Below, piece by piece: positions 18,401 to 26,150 of a DNA stretch of 64,000 nt (position 1 is the first letter of the stretch; each line of letters begins with the position of its first letter). The stretch covers positions 1,415,824-1,479,823 of the forward strand of contig JAWARJ010000001.1 in NCBI GenBank assembly GCA_038893495.1, in the 5' to 3' direction. The notes beneath the pieces were generated by a model. That model saw only the letters and a list, made by a program, of their open reading frames with translations. It had not been told where the DNA came from and did not search any database. The position numbers and the translations under genes were made by a program. Source of the stretch: Thermoproteus sp. GTDB lineage: Archaea > Thermoproteota > Thermoprotei > Thermoproteales > Thermoproteaceae.

Positions 18401-19055
18401 CGGCAAGGAGTCCGAGGATAGGCGCTACACCGCCTTTGCCCTCAACATAGAGGAGATGGTGCCCTTCAGGACCCTCACGGGCAGGATGCACTTCTATATC
18501 GACCACGAGTGGTTCTTGGAGTTCGGCGAGGAGCTACCGACGTACAAGCCGCCTATCTCCAAGCCCCCCTTCATGCCCGGCGAGGAGCCGCAGATAGAGG
18601 GCAAGAAGTTGGTCCTTCGCTACTTGACGCCGCACGGCAAGTGGCAGATCCACTCGACCTATATGGACAACCAGATCATGCTCACGTTGTTCAGAGGGGG
18701 CCCAGTCGTGTGGCTGAACCACAAAGACGCCGAGGAGGCCGGCATAAAGGACAACGACTGGATAGAGGTGGTCAATAGGAACGGCGTGATCGTGGCGAGG
18801 GCCGTGACGACCGTGAGAATACCCAGGGGAGTCGCCGTTATGTACCACGCACAGGAGAGGACTGTCAACGTGGGGAGGTCGAGCCTGACCGGGAAGCCCG
18901 GCGGCGTCCACAACAGCGCCACGAGGGTTAGAGTCAAGCCGACGTTGATGGTCGGCGGATATGCGCAGTTGAGCTGGGCCATCAACTACTACGGCCCCAC
19001 TGGAACCCAAAGGGACGAGGTGGTGATAGTGAGGAAGCTCGCGGGGAGGCCATGA
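15474..19055 (+). CDS. narG: respiratory nitrate reductase alpha subunit
   Basis: Catalytic Mo-bis-MGD subunit reducing nitrate to nitrite, 1193 residues, the usual NarG length. The FS0 cluster ligands are His52, Cys56, Cys60 and Cys95 (THGVNCTGSCSW, then PRGCPRGAS). The SFYDWYADLP segment (about 218-227) holds the Asp that ligates Mo, followed by WGEQTDVPESADW, a NarG hallmark. An in-frame TGA 9 bases before the ATG proves there is no N-terminal extension, and the first 50 residues contain no twin-arginine plus hydrophobic stretch. The enzyme is therefore predicted to be on the cytoplasmic side, unlike the outward-facing form described for other archaea. Overlaps narI and narH by a few bases. 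Confidence 0.95.
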   Translation: MTRANPVREVFRHFQRRERFNEGWSEIDNADRAWEELYRGRWQYDKVVRSTHGVNCTGSCSWMVYVKDGLVVWEHQAVDYPTNGPDMPEYEPRGCPRGASFSWYIYSPLRVKYPYVRGELLRLWRDALAKTKDPVEAWRSIVEDPELSRRYKSARGKGGFVRVAWDEALQLISAALVYTIKRYGPDRIFGFTPIPAMSMVSYSAGARFIELIGGVMMSFYDWYADLPAASPQVWGEQTDVPESADWYNSTYLIVWGTNIAMTRTPDAHFLAEARYRGAKVVVITTDYTDVTKFADAWLAPRPGTDGALAMAMLHVVLKEFYVDGQVPYFVDYVKKYTDLPFLVVLEREGDAYRPGRFLRASDLGLDVKNAQWKTVLLDSKTGRLVVPNGSIGFRWSGEGRWNLKLEDSLTGQPVDPALTLLGIHDEVAQVRTYAFDERGPVPLLRGVPVKRIQAGGKELLVATVFDLLMAHVGVPRGLPGDYPNSYDDPKPFTPAWQEAITGVDRKAAIRIAREFARNAELTRGRSMVLIGPGVNHWFHADLAYRAIISILALLGTIGVNGGGWAHYVGQEKVRPLDSWSTIAFAQDWQRPPRLQNTPSWMYIHSDQYRYEDLSAREIGVSPRYEHPVDYNVDAVKRGWLPFYPQLPENPISLYQKLVEAGAKTDEEVAKKVKEMLARGELKLSVEDPDAPENFPRVLFIWRSNLLASSGKGHEYILRHLLGADNSVMAKEGAMRPKLLTWREPAPTGKLDLVVTLDFRMSTSALYSDVVLPAATWYEKHDLSTTDLHPFIHPFNPAIAPPWEAKPDWDIFVSLAKTFTELACRHLGKVKDVVLTPLLHDTPGEIAGSAGPNVSIVERDYCDIYHKMTTLGPLTAKSIGVKGVAWDSNEEYVGVGKINGVDEHGHPLLVRDKQVAEAILYMSSVTNGNASYKAYKALEERTGLKLAHLGEEAREVVIHFDDITRQPRRVLKSPVWSGKESEDRRYTAFALNIEEMVPFRTLTGRMHFYIDHEWFLEFGEELPTYKPPISKPPFMPGEEPQIEGKKLVLRYLTPHGKWQIHSTYMDNQIMLTLFRGGPVVWLNHKDAEEAGIKDNDWIEVVNRNGVIVARAVTTVRIPRGVAVMYHAQERTVNVGRSSLTGKPGGVHNSATRVRVKPTLMVGGYAQLSWAINYYGPTGTQRDEVVIVRKLAGRP

Positions 19056-20533
19056 GGGTCCGCGCCCACATCTCGATGGCGATGAATTTAGATAAATGTA
19101 TAGGTTGCCATACATGTAGCATCACGTGCAAGAACACTTGGACCAATAGGCGCGGCGCCGAGTACATGTGGTGGAACAACGTGGAGACCAGGCCCGGCGT
19201 GGGCTACCCGAAGCTCTGGGAGGACCAGAACAAATGGAGGGGCGGCTGGGAGCTAAAAGACGGCGAGTTGAGGTTGAGGATAGGCGGGAGGGTCTCGAGG
19301 CTGCTCCGCATATTCTACAACCCCTATCTGCCCACCATAGACGACTACTACGAGCCCTGGACCTACGACTACGAGAAGCTCGTAGAGGCCGAAGGCGGCG
19401 CCGAGCAGCCTGTAGCCAAGCCCTATTCGCAAATAACCAAGAGGGCCATCGAGATCAAGTGGGGCCCCAATTGGGACGACGACCTGGCTGGATCTCCCGA
19501 CATAGCTTCGCTCGACCCCAACTTGGAGAAGGAGATACAGCTGGAGTTCGAACGGGTCTTCATGTTCTATCTGCCGAGGATATGCAACCACTGCCTCAAC
19601 GCCCCCTGCGTGGCCGCATGTCCCTCCGGCGCCATCTACAAGCGGGAGGAAGACGGCATAGTGTTGGTGGACCAAGGGAGGTGTAGAGGCTGGAGGTTCT
19701 GCGTGTCGGCGTGTCCCTACAAGAAGGTCTACTTCAACTGGGCCACCCACAAGGCCGAGAAGTGCACATTCTGCTACCCCAGGATAGAAAACGGACTGCC
19801 CACTGTCTGCTCCGAGACCTGCGTGGGCAGGATTAGATACATAGGCGTGTTGCTCTACGACGCCGACGCTGTCAAGAAGGCCGCGTCCGAGCCCGACCCC
19901 AAGAGGCTAGTAGAGGCGCAACTCTCGGTGATATTGGACCCCGAAGACCCCGAAGTTGTGGAGAAGGCGAGGGAGGCGGGGATATGGGACGACTGGATAG
20001 ACGCCGCCAAGAGGTCGCCGGTCTATAAGCTCTTCAAGAAGTGGAGAGTGGCGTTCCCGCTACATCCGGAGTACAGGACGCTCCCCATGGTCTTCTACGT
20101 CCCGCCGTTGAGCCCAGTCCTCAGGCTGGTAGAAGGCGAACTCGGCGAGGCCGCGCCAGAGGACGTATTCCCCAAGATAGACAACTTGAGGGTGCCCATT
20201 AGGTATCTCGCCAGTATGTTCGCTGCTGGCAACGAGGAGCTCATAAGGACCGCCTTGAAGAAGCTACTGGCCGTGAGGATATATATGAGGAGCGTCGAGT
20301 TGGGGAGCCCCAACGCCGACGCCCTCAAGGAGGTGGGCCTGTCCGAATCCGACGCCAAGGAGATGTACAGACTCCTCGCCATAGCCAAATACGAGGAGAG
20401 ATACGTCATACCGAAGGCCCACAAGGAGTCCGCTGTCGACCCCTACAGTAAGCAGGGGATATGCGGCTACGAGCAATTCGGGGAGGCGGTCCCCGAGCTC
20501 AGGACGAGCGTCAGGATTAGGCTTAAGAAATGA
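19052..20533 (+). CDS. narH: respiratory nitrate reductase beta subunit (iron-sulphur)
   Basis: Electron-transfer subunit, 493 residues. Cysteine groups: CIGCHTCSITCKNTW near the N-terminus, then CNHCLNAPCVAACP, CRGWRFCVSACPYKK (the Trp replacing a Cys marks the [3Fe-4S] cluster, as in NarH), and CTFCYPR...CSETC. This gives three [4Fe-4S] and one [3Fe-4S] cluster. ATG overlaps the narG stop by 4 bases and its stop overlaps the narJ start, so the operon is tightly coupled. No export signal, in line with narG. Confidence 0.95.
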   Translation: MRVRAHISMAMNLDKCIGCHTCSITCKNTWTNRRGAEYMWWNNVETRPGVGYPKLWEDQNKWRGGWELKDGELRLRIGGRVSRLLRIFYNPYLPTIDDYYEPWTYDYEKLVEAEGGAEQPVAKPYSQITKRAIEIKWGPNWDDDLAGSPDIASLDPNLEKEIQLEFERVFMFYLPRICNHCLNAPCVAACPSGAIYKREEDGIVLVDQGRCRGWRFCVSACPYKKVYFNWATHKAEKCTFCYPRIENGLPTVCSETCVGRIRYIGVLLYDADAVKKAASEPDPKRLVEAQLSVILDPEDPEVVEKAREAGIWDDWIDAAKRSPVYKLFKKWRVAFPLHPEYRTLPMVFYVPPLSPVLRLVEGELGEAAPEDVFPKIDNLRVPIRYLASMFAAGNEELIRTALKKLLAVRIYMRSVELGSPNADALKEVGLSESDAKEMYRLLAIAKYEERYVIPKAHKESAVDPYSKQGICGYEQFGEAVPELRTSVRIRLKK

Positions 20534-21015
20534 GGGTCCTCTCAGTCCTAGCCGACTTGTTGAGCTACCCCAATGAGAACTTCCAGAGGGCGCTCGTAGA
20601 GGCGAAGTCGCTCCTCGCCGAGCTTAAGCCAGAGGACGCTGAGCTTTTAAGGCGCTTTATTGACTACGTCGAGGCCGCCGACCCCTACGAGCTACAAGAG
20701 CTCTATGTCAAGACTTTCGACTTCTCCGAGGAGACTACGCTCTACCTCACATACCACCTCTACGGTGACAACCGCGAGAGGGGGCGCGCCCTGGCCGAAC
20801 TGATATCGATATACAGGAGATACGGCGCCTGTCCGCCGACAGGAGACCTACCGGACTATTTGCCCCATCTGCTCAAACTAATGGCCTCGGCGCCGGAGGC
20901 CGCCGCAGAGCTGTCCCACCTCCTTTCCAAGCCTATCGAAAAGATCCTAAAGGGTCTCAACAGCAGTCCATATTTCTATTTAATAAAATTAATACAAAAT
21001 ATAATAGGCTGTTAA
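20530..21015 (+). CDS. narJ: nitrate reductase assembly chaperone
   Basis: Cytoplasmic chaperone of the TorD/DmsD/NarJ family that guides cofactor insertion into NarG, 161 residues. Typical features are the start VLADLLSYPNENF, the LYVKTFDFSEETTLYLTYHLYGD segment and the all-helical composition. ATG overlaps the narH stop (ATGA at 20530-20533). The last 15 or so codons (SSPYFYLIKLIQNIIGC) are sharply more AT-rich than the rest, at the border with the AT-rich block that begins near 21 kb. Confidence 0.9.
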   Translation: MRVLSVLADLLSYPNENFQRALVEAKSLLAELKPEDAELLRRFIDYVEAADPYELQELYVKTFDFSEETTLYLTYHLYGDNRERGRALAELISIYRRYGACPPTGDLPDYLPHLLKLMASAPEAAAELSHLLSKPIEKILKGLNSSPYFYLIKLIQNIIGC

Positions 21016-21062
21016 AAAATTAATTTCTTATTTAATAGATATAAATCTATATATATATTAGT

Positions 21063-22796
21063 TCATAATAAACTAAAAATAGTATTAAATTCGGGAATAT
21101 GTGTTTTTATTATGTTACGTCCGAGCTCACTCGGCTCATTTTCATCATTAAAAGTATGCAATATTCGTTTGACTCTTTTTTTAATTTGTCTTATATTTAA
21201 TCTCCTGATGATGTATTTAATCTTTGGAATAAATAATGGATTCATACTTAAACTAAGTATATCTAGCGATAATAAGATCGGGATTGCCTCCTCCCTTGAA
21301 GCCACCTCTCCACATATATGTAATTCCAATTTATATTTATTAGCAATATTTTTTATTAAATTTATAAATTTTAAAGAAGAAATTGATAATTCATTATATA
21401 AATATTGAACATTCTCATTAGTCCTATCGACAGCCATTAGATACTGAGTTAGATCATTAGTTCCTATGCTTATAAAGTCAATATATCTAGCAACTTTATC
21501 AAGTACTAATACAATACTAGGAACTTCAACCATTATTCCATATTTTATTTCTCCATGTTTTATATTTTTATTTTCAAGTTCTATTTTTGCATCCTCTATT
21601 ATTTTTCTTATCTCCATAACTTCACGTAATGAGCTTACCATGGGTATCATAAATCCAAATATCCCTCCATCGGCAGCGGCCCTTAATGTAGCCTTAACCT
21701 CATCGTATAATATTTCCGGATGTTCTCTAAGTAATAACCGTATCCCTCTAAGTCCAAGAAATGGATTTTCTTCCTTATGCAGTTTTAAATATGGTATCGG
21801 CTTGTCCCCGCCCGCATCGAGGGCCCTTACTATCACTTCTCGCTTATTCATTATCTGAGATATTTTAGATAAAATGTTATATAATTCATCTTCACTTGGC
21901 GGCATTTTTCTATTCATATACATAAATTCTAGTCGTAATAGTCCGATTCCGTCGGCATTATACGACATAGCTAATCGCGCATCTTCAAGAGTATTCACAT
22001 TGGCAAGAACAGAGACTCTTATACCGTCAAGAGTAATAGCCTCTGCGTTTACTTCATTCATAAACTTTTGAATGAGTTTCTTGTTATCTTGTTCAATTTT
22101 TATATATTTATCAACCTCTTCCTTTTCAATTTTTGCTATAATTCCTTTATATCCATCCACTAAAATTATCGAGTCATCACTTATATGAGTCAGGATGTCA
22201 TCAAGGCTTGGATAAACGACATAAGGTATCCCTAAGCTTCTAGCCACAATAGCTGAATGAGAAGTTATGCCTCCATGTGACGAAACAAGGCCGGTTAAAC
22301 CATATGGAAGAGAAAGATATATTTCTATAGGACTTATATAGTCAGATATTAGAATATGCCGATGGCTTTGTTGCAAAAAATCTTTATGAAACAACGAGTA
22401 AAGTAAATAATATATTATATCTACTATATCTTCAACTCTAAAATTAATAAGTTGAGAATTAGAACTACTTAACATACCAATAATATGTTCCATAGCCTTA
22501 ATTAAAGCAACATTAGCACATAATTTTTCATTATTTATAATATATTTAACGTATTCCTCTATCTCATTAATAATTTCTAAATACATATCTAGTAGATCTT
22601 CTCTGGTAGATAAATATACATGCAGGTTTTCAAGTAGAGACTGTATACTATATTTTATTTTATCTAGTTCGCCTTCTACAGTAAATGCATCAGGACACTT
22701 ATTAAATGATTGTAAAATTTTCTCTTTAGATTTTATAATAGGTTTTCCAAATCCTATACCATATGCTATTGATATTCCTTTACCCAATATTATCAT
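21063..22796 (-). CDS. ptsI: PTS enzyme I (phosphoenolpyruvate-protein phosphotransferase)
   Basis: First phosphotransfer enzyme of a PTS: takes phosphate from PEP to its own His, then to HPr. About 577 residues, the usual length. The active-site segment GGITSHSAIVARSLGIPYV (His near 180) and the C-terminal PEP-binding barrel (GIGLLRLEFMY, RALDAGGDKP, ISIGTNDLTQY, LHICGEVAS with the catalytic Cys) are all intact. The frame is open to 22811; I prefer the ATG at 22796, which puts GKGISIAYGIGFGKP at the start as in the family. Overlaps the HPr gene by 17 bases. Very AT-rich, unlike the nitrate operon beside it. The only visible target is the Dha kinase. Confidence 0.9.
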   Translation of the reverse strand: MIILGKGISIAYGIGFGKPIIKSKEKILQSFNKCPDAFTVEGELDKIKYSIQSLLENLHVYLSTREDLLDMYLEIINEIEEYVKYIINNEKLCANVALIKAMEHIIGMLSSSNSQLINFRVEDIVDIIYYLLYSLFHKDFLQQSHRHILISDYISPIEIYLSLPYGLTGLVSSHGGITSHSAIVARSLGIPYVVYPSLDDILTHISDDSIILVDGYKGIIAKIEKEEVDKYIKIEQDNKKLIQKFMNEVNAEAITLDGIRVSVLANVNTLEDARLAMSYNADGIGLLRLEFMYMNRKMPPSEDELYNILSKISQIMNKREVIVRALDAGGDKPIPYLKLHKEENPFLGLRGIRLLLREHPEILYDEVKATLRAAADGGIFGFMIPMVSSLREVMEIRKIIEDAKIELENKNIKHGEIKYGIMVEVPSIVLVLDKVARYIDFISIGTNDLTQYLMAVDRTNENVQYLYNELSISSLKFINLIKNIANKYKLELHICGEVASREEAIPILLSLDILSLSMNPLFIPKIKYIIRRLNIRQIKKRVKRILHTFNDENEPSELGRNIIKTHIPEFNTIFSLL

Positions 22797-23058
22797 ATTT
22801 AGGCAACTCATTATTTATTAGGTCATGTATTCTTTTAAACGCCTCTTCTTCGTCTTCACCTTCTACTATTATAGTTATTCGATCACCATAATCAGCGCCC
22901 AATGATAACACCTCTATCAAATTCTTGCCATTTGCTCTCTTGTCTCCTTTCTCTATTATAACATTTGATTTAAATTTTCTCATTTCTTTAATAAATATTG
23001 TAGCAGGTCTCGCGTGGAGGCCAGCCTTATTAACTAATGTAAATTCGCCGATCTTCAT
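22780..23058 (-). CDS. ptsH: PTS phosphocarrier HPr
   Basis: Small phosphocarrier, 92 residues, that relays phosphate from enzyme I to DhaM. His15 lies in AGLHARPA, the active-site motif. At position 46, where bacterial HPr has the regulatory Ser, this protein has Asn (GKNLIEVLSLGA), so HPr-kinase regulation is not expected. Overlaps dhaM by 4 bases and ptsI by 17, forming one operon. Confidence 0.92.
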   Translation of the reverse strand: MKIGEFTLVNKAGLHARPATIFIKEMRKFKSNVIIEKGDKRANGKNLIEVLSLGADYGDRITIIVEGEDEEEAFKRIHDLINNELPKYDNIG

Positions 23059-23447
23059 ATCTTATGGTAATTACAGACATCCTTAATAGCCTTAAGTACT
23101 TCTGTGGGCGTGGAACCAGCGCTTACCTCAACAGCGGCAACGAAGGCACCCTCAACTATAGGTGCATCAGCGATAACCACTCTACTCGCTAGTTCTTTGG
23201 GTAACATTTTTATGACACTCTTAGCTGCAAGTACAGTACTTCCGAAGTCACAAAAAATAAGTATCATGTCCTCGCTGGCTAATTTGTCTATGGCAACCCT
23301 TAAGCCAAGAGGGTCTGAGCCTAGGGAGGCATCTGACGTGCCGCCGACGGCCTCGATTTTTACCGATCCCTTTGTCATTTGATTTATAATTTCTAACAAA
23401 CCTTCGGCCAGTTTTTTGCTATGAGAAAAAATTATAATTCCTACCAT
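23055..23447 (-). CDS. dhaM: DhaM, PTS EIIA-type phosphocarrier for dihydroxyacetone kinase
   Basis: Mannose-family EIIA domain, 130 residues, that passes phosphate from HPr to the ADP bound on DhaL. His9 in FSHSKKLAEG is the expected phosphorylation site, and GGTSDASLGSDPLG and FCDFGSTVLAAK match the fold. It is a single domain; E. coli DhaM is fused to HPr and part of EI, while here these are separate genes downstream. Overlaps dhaL by one base. Confidence 0.92.
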   Translation of the reverse strand: MVGIIIFSHSKKLAEGLLEIINQMTKGSVKIEAVGGTSDASLGSDPLGLRVAIDKLASEDMILIFCDFGSTVLAAKSVIKMLPKELASRVVIADAPIVEGAFVAAVEVSAGSTPTEVLKAIKDVCNYHKI

Positions 23448-24103
23448 TATTTAACACAATTTTCATATATATAATCACGAAAAGCCTTAATTATGAGATA
23501 ACTACTCGTGGCGCCTGGATCCTGATGTCCTATACTTCTCTCCCCTAGGTAACTTGCACGACCCTTCCTAGCAATCATGTCCTTAGTAGCCAACATACCC
23601 TTTTCTGCCTCTTCCAAGGCCCTTTGAAACATATCTAAAATATTTCTAGCCGAATTGCTAAGCGCATTAATGGCGGGATATAAAGCATCAACCATTGTCT
23701 TTTCTCCGGGCACTGCACCTCCTATGTCTTGTACTCCTTTTAACCCGTTCTTAAACATAGCTATTATAGTATCAATATCAACTTCCCTCTTATTAGATGC
23801 AACCAGGGCCATATTCATAAAGAACATGCCATAAAGTGGACCTGCAGCGCCGCCAACAGTTTCTAACAATGTGGATCCTACTGTATTTAGAATAGTCCCT
23901 ATGTCGGTAGCAGATCTATTTAACGAGTTTAATCGTTTTATGACTTCATTAAATCCTCTGGCCATATTTATTCCATGATCCGCATCGCCTATCGCAGCAT
24001 CTAAGGAAGTTAAATATTCCATATTATCGTTTATGTATATTCTGATTTTATTAATAATATTTATAAAGTCTTCAACATCTAATTTTTCCTTACAATTGGT
24101 CAT
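23447..24103 (-). CDS. dhaL: DhaL, ADP-binding subunit of PTS-dependent dihydroxyacetone kinase
   Basis: Holds ADP as a permanent coenzyme and transfers phosphate to dihydroxyacetone on DhaK; 218 residues. The nucleotide-Mg site IGDADHGINMARG (near residue 40) and GGAAGPLYGMFF are the family's glycine and Asp motifs; the helical-barrel length is normal. Starts 6 bases after the dhaK stop. AT-rich like its neighbours. Confidence 0.92.
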   Translation of the reverse strand: MTNCKEKLDVEDFINIINKIRIYINDNMEYLTSLDAAIGDADHGINMARGFNEVIKRLNSLNRSATDIGTILNTVGSTLLETVGGAAGPLYGMFFMNMALVASNKREVDIDTIIAMFKNGLKGVQDIGGAVPGEKTMVDALYPAINALSNSARNILDMFQRALEEAEKGMLATKDMIARKGRASYLGERSIGHQDPGATSSYLIIKAFRDYIYENCVK

Positions 24104-24109
24104 AACGGT

Positions 24110-25114
24110 CTAAGAAACCACAGGCCCAGGCACTCTGATTGCTATGGTGTGTGCCGGAGCCATTAGATACCTCTTTAGCTCCTCGTCAAGTTTAAGCATT
24201 GCAACTCTAGCGCCTTGCATCTCTAGAGAGGTCATAAATTCACCTATCCAACTTGTAAATATCTTGAGCCCAAGAGATTCCACATACCTTCTAACATCTC
24301 TATAGAATACAAACTTTTCCATATATGGAGTCCCGCCTGTTCCCTGAACTACTAATGCTATTTCATCTCCTTTCTGTAATCTAAGATCTTCCACTATTTT
24401 ATCGACCATGATTTTTGCTAATTCCTTCGAGGGCATATATTTCATCCTTTTTACACCAGGCTCGCCATGAATCCCTATACCAAATTCTATCTCATCCTCA
24501 CTTAACTCGAATGTATACTTACCTGCGGCTGGCACGCTACAAGGAGTCAGCGCTACACCTATATCTCTGCCGTTCTCTATTACCTTCTGTGCAACCTTTT
24601 TGACCTCTTCTAAAGGTCGTCCCTCCTCAGCGGCTGCACCTGCTATTTTGTGGACTAATACTGTTATAGTTGTTCCTCTTCTTCTTTCCTTCTCAGGTAT
24701 TGCTACATCATCATTGACAATAACATAATCTGATTTAATTCCTTGAGCTTGCGCCATCTTTACAGCTGATGTAAAATTCATAACATCTCCTGAATAATTC
24801 TTTATAATTACAAGTACACCTTGTTCTGTTGCCACTTCTTTTATTGCAGCCAGTATCTGAGGCACAGTAGGTGAAGTAAAGGTAGCACCAGCAGCCGCAG
24901 CGTCCAACATGCCGTAACCTACATATCCAGCATGGGCCGGTTCATGACCGCTACCTCCTCCGGAAACCAGCGCCACCTTGTTAAATTTCTTATAAGTTCT
25001 ATATACATTATTCCATTGTGGATCAAGCCTAATAATTTCAGGAAATGCAAGTACCATTCCTTCAAGCATTTCTCTAACCTCTTCGCCGGGAGTATTTATC
25101 AGCTTTTTGATCAT
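24110..25114 (-). CDS. dhaK: DhaK, dihydroxyacetone-binding kinase subunit
   Basis: Binds dihydroxyacetone covalently through a His and receives phosphate from DhaL, giving dihydroxyacetone phosphate; 334 residues. Visible are ALVSGGGSGHEPAHAGYVG near residue 50 and GIGIHGEPGVKR, whose His corresponds to the substrate-binding His of E. coli DhaK. First gene of the dhaKLM-ptsHI operon, with a TATA box (TTTATATAA near 25134-25143) about 24 bases before the ATG. Divergent from glpF. Confidence 0.93.
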   Translation of the reverse strand: MIKKLINTPGEEVREMLEGMVLAFPEIIRLDPQWNNVYRTYKKFNKVALVSGGGSGHEPAHAGYVGYGMLDAAAAGATFTSPTVPQILAAIKEVATEQGVLVIIKNYSGDVMNFTSAVKMAQAQGIKSDYVIVNDDVAIPEKERRRGTTITVLVHKIAGAAAEEGRPLEEVKKVAQKVIENGRDIGVALTPCSVPAAGKYTFELSEDEIEFGIGIHGEPGVKRMKYMPSKELAKIMVDKIVEDLRLQKGDEIALVVQGTGGTPYMEKFVFYRDVRRYVESLGLKIFTSWIGEFMTSLEMQGARVAMLKLDEELKRYLMAPAHTIAIRVPGPVVS

Positions 25115-25379
25115 ATAATTAGAGAAATAATAGTTATATAAATATTACTAGTTTACGAAATTACCAAATAGATAAGATAATTATCTTAGCATTAACCAAC
25201 ATTTACAAAAAAAGTTCTATAACATTTTTAGTAATACACTTCTATATTTTTATAAGAAACATCATAACATATATATATATTTTATTTTATATACATTCCA
25301 TTTGCATCGATATACCTATACTATACCTTTTAACATGTTTAATAATAATTCTTAAATATACATTCAACCCGGAAAAGTT
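25115..25379. promoter_or_regulatory. divergent dhaK / glpF promoter region with 16-bp palindrome
   Basis: 265 AT-rich bases between the two catabolic operons. TATA boxes lie about 24 bases before dhaK (minus strand, near 25138) and before glpF (CTTAAATATA near 25352-25361). A perfect palindrome TAAGATAATTATCTTA at 25173-25188 sits upstream of both, a good candidate for a shared operator responding to glycerol or dihydroxyacetone. No regulator gene is adjacent. Confidence 0.5.
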
Positions 25380-26090
25380 ATGTCGATACAAAATCCATAT
25401 CTGGGTGAATTCATTGGTACTATGATGTTAATACTTTTTGGAGATGGAGTAGTGGCTAACGTAGTCCTCAATAAATCCAAAGGCCAAGGAGGTGGGTGGA
25501 TTGTTATTACTGCGGGTTGGGCTTTTGCCGTAATGGTAGGAGTCGCTTCTGCTATTCTGTTCGGTTCTCCTTGGGCTTCTATAAATCCTGCTGTTACGTT
25601 GGCGCTTGCAATAGACAATAAACTGCCTTGGAGTATGGTACCTGGCTTTATTATAGCCGAAATCGCCGGCGCCTTTGTAGGGGCTATCCTTGTTTATATA
25701 ACATATATAAATCACTTCAGAGCAACTGAAGATTCCACAGCTAAGTTGGCAGTATTTTCAACAATCCCAGCAATTAGAAACTTGCCCTTAAACTTCGTCA
25801 CTGAGGTCATAGGGACTTTCGCTCTTGTTGCCGGTGTATATGCGGTCACTGCGGAGCCCATCGCTAAGTACATACCTGGAGCTATATCTGTTGCATTTCT
25901 TGTCTGGGGCATTGGCTTAAGCCTTGGCGGTCCCACGGGTTATGCGATAAATCCAGCGAGAGACCTCGGACCAAGATTAGCCCATGCCGTACTGCTCAGA
26001 GGAGAGAAGTCCGATTGGACTTATGGCTTAACGGTGCCCATATTCGGCCCGATAGTCGGTGCAATCATAGCCGCATTGTTATTTCTCTGA
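25380..26090 (+). CDS. glpF: glycerol facilitator (MIP/aquaglyceroporin)
   Basis: Six-helix membrane channel, 236 residues, for passive glycerol entry. Both half-helix motifs are present: SINPAVTLALAI and AINPARDLGPR. Asp after the second NPAR is the mark of glycerol-conducting rather than pure water channels. ATG fixed by a TATA box 24 bases upstream. Followed by glpK, so the pair imports glycerol and traps it as glycerol 3-phosphate. Confidence 0.92.
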   Translation: MSIQNPYLGEFIGTMMLILFGDGVVANVVLNKSKGQGGGWIVITAGWAFAVMVGVASAILFGSPWASINPAVTLALAIDNKLPWSMVPGFIIAEIAGAFVGAILVYITYINHFRATEDSTAKLAVFSTIPAIRNLPLNFVTEVIGTFALVAGVYAVTAEPIAKYIPGAISVAFLVWGIGLSLGGPTGYAINPARDLGPRLAHAVLLRGEKSDWTYGLTVPIFGPIVGAIIAALLFL

Positions 26091-26150
26091 GTATAATCGT
26101 TCTTTTTTTAGAGAGAGAAAGCTTAAATACCTACATTATTCATTATAGTA

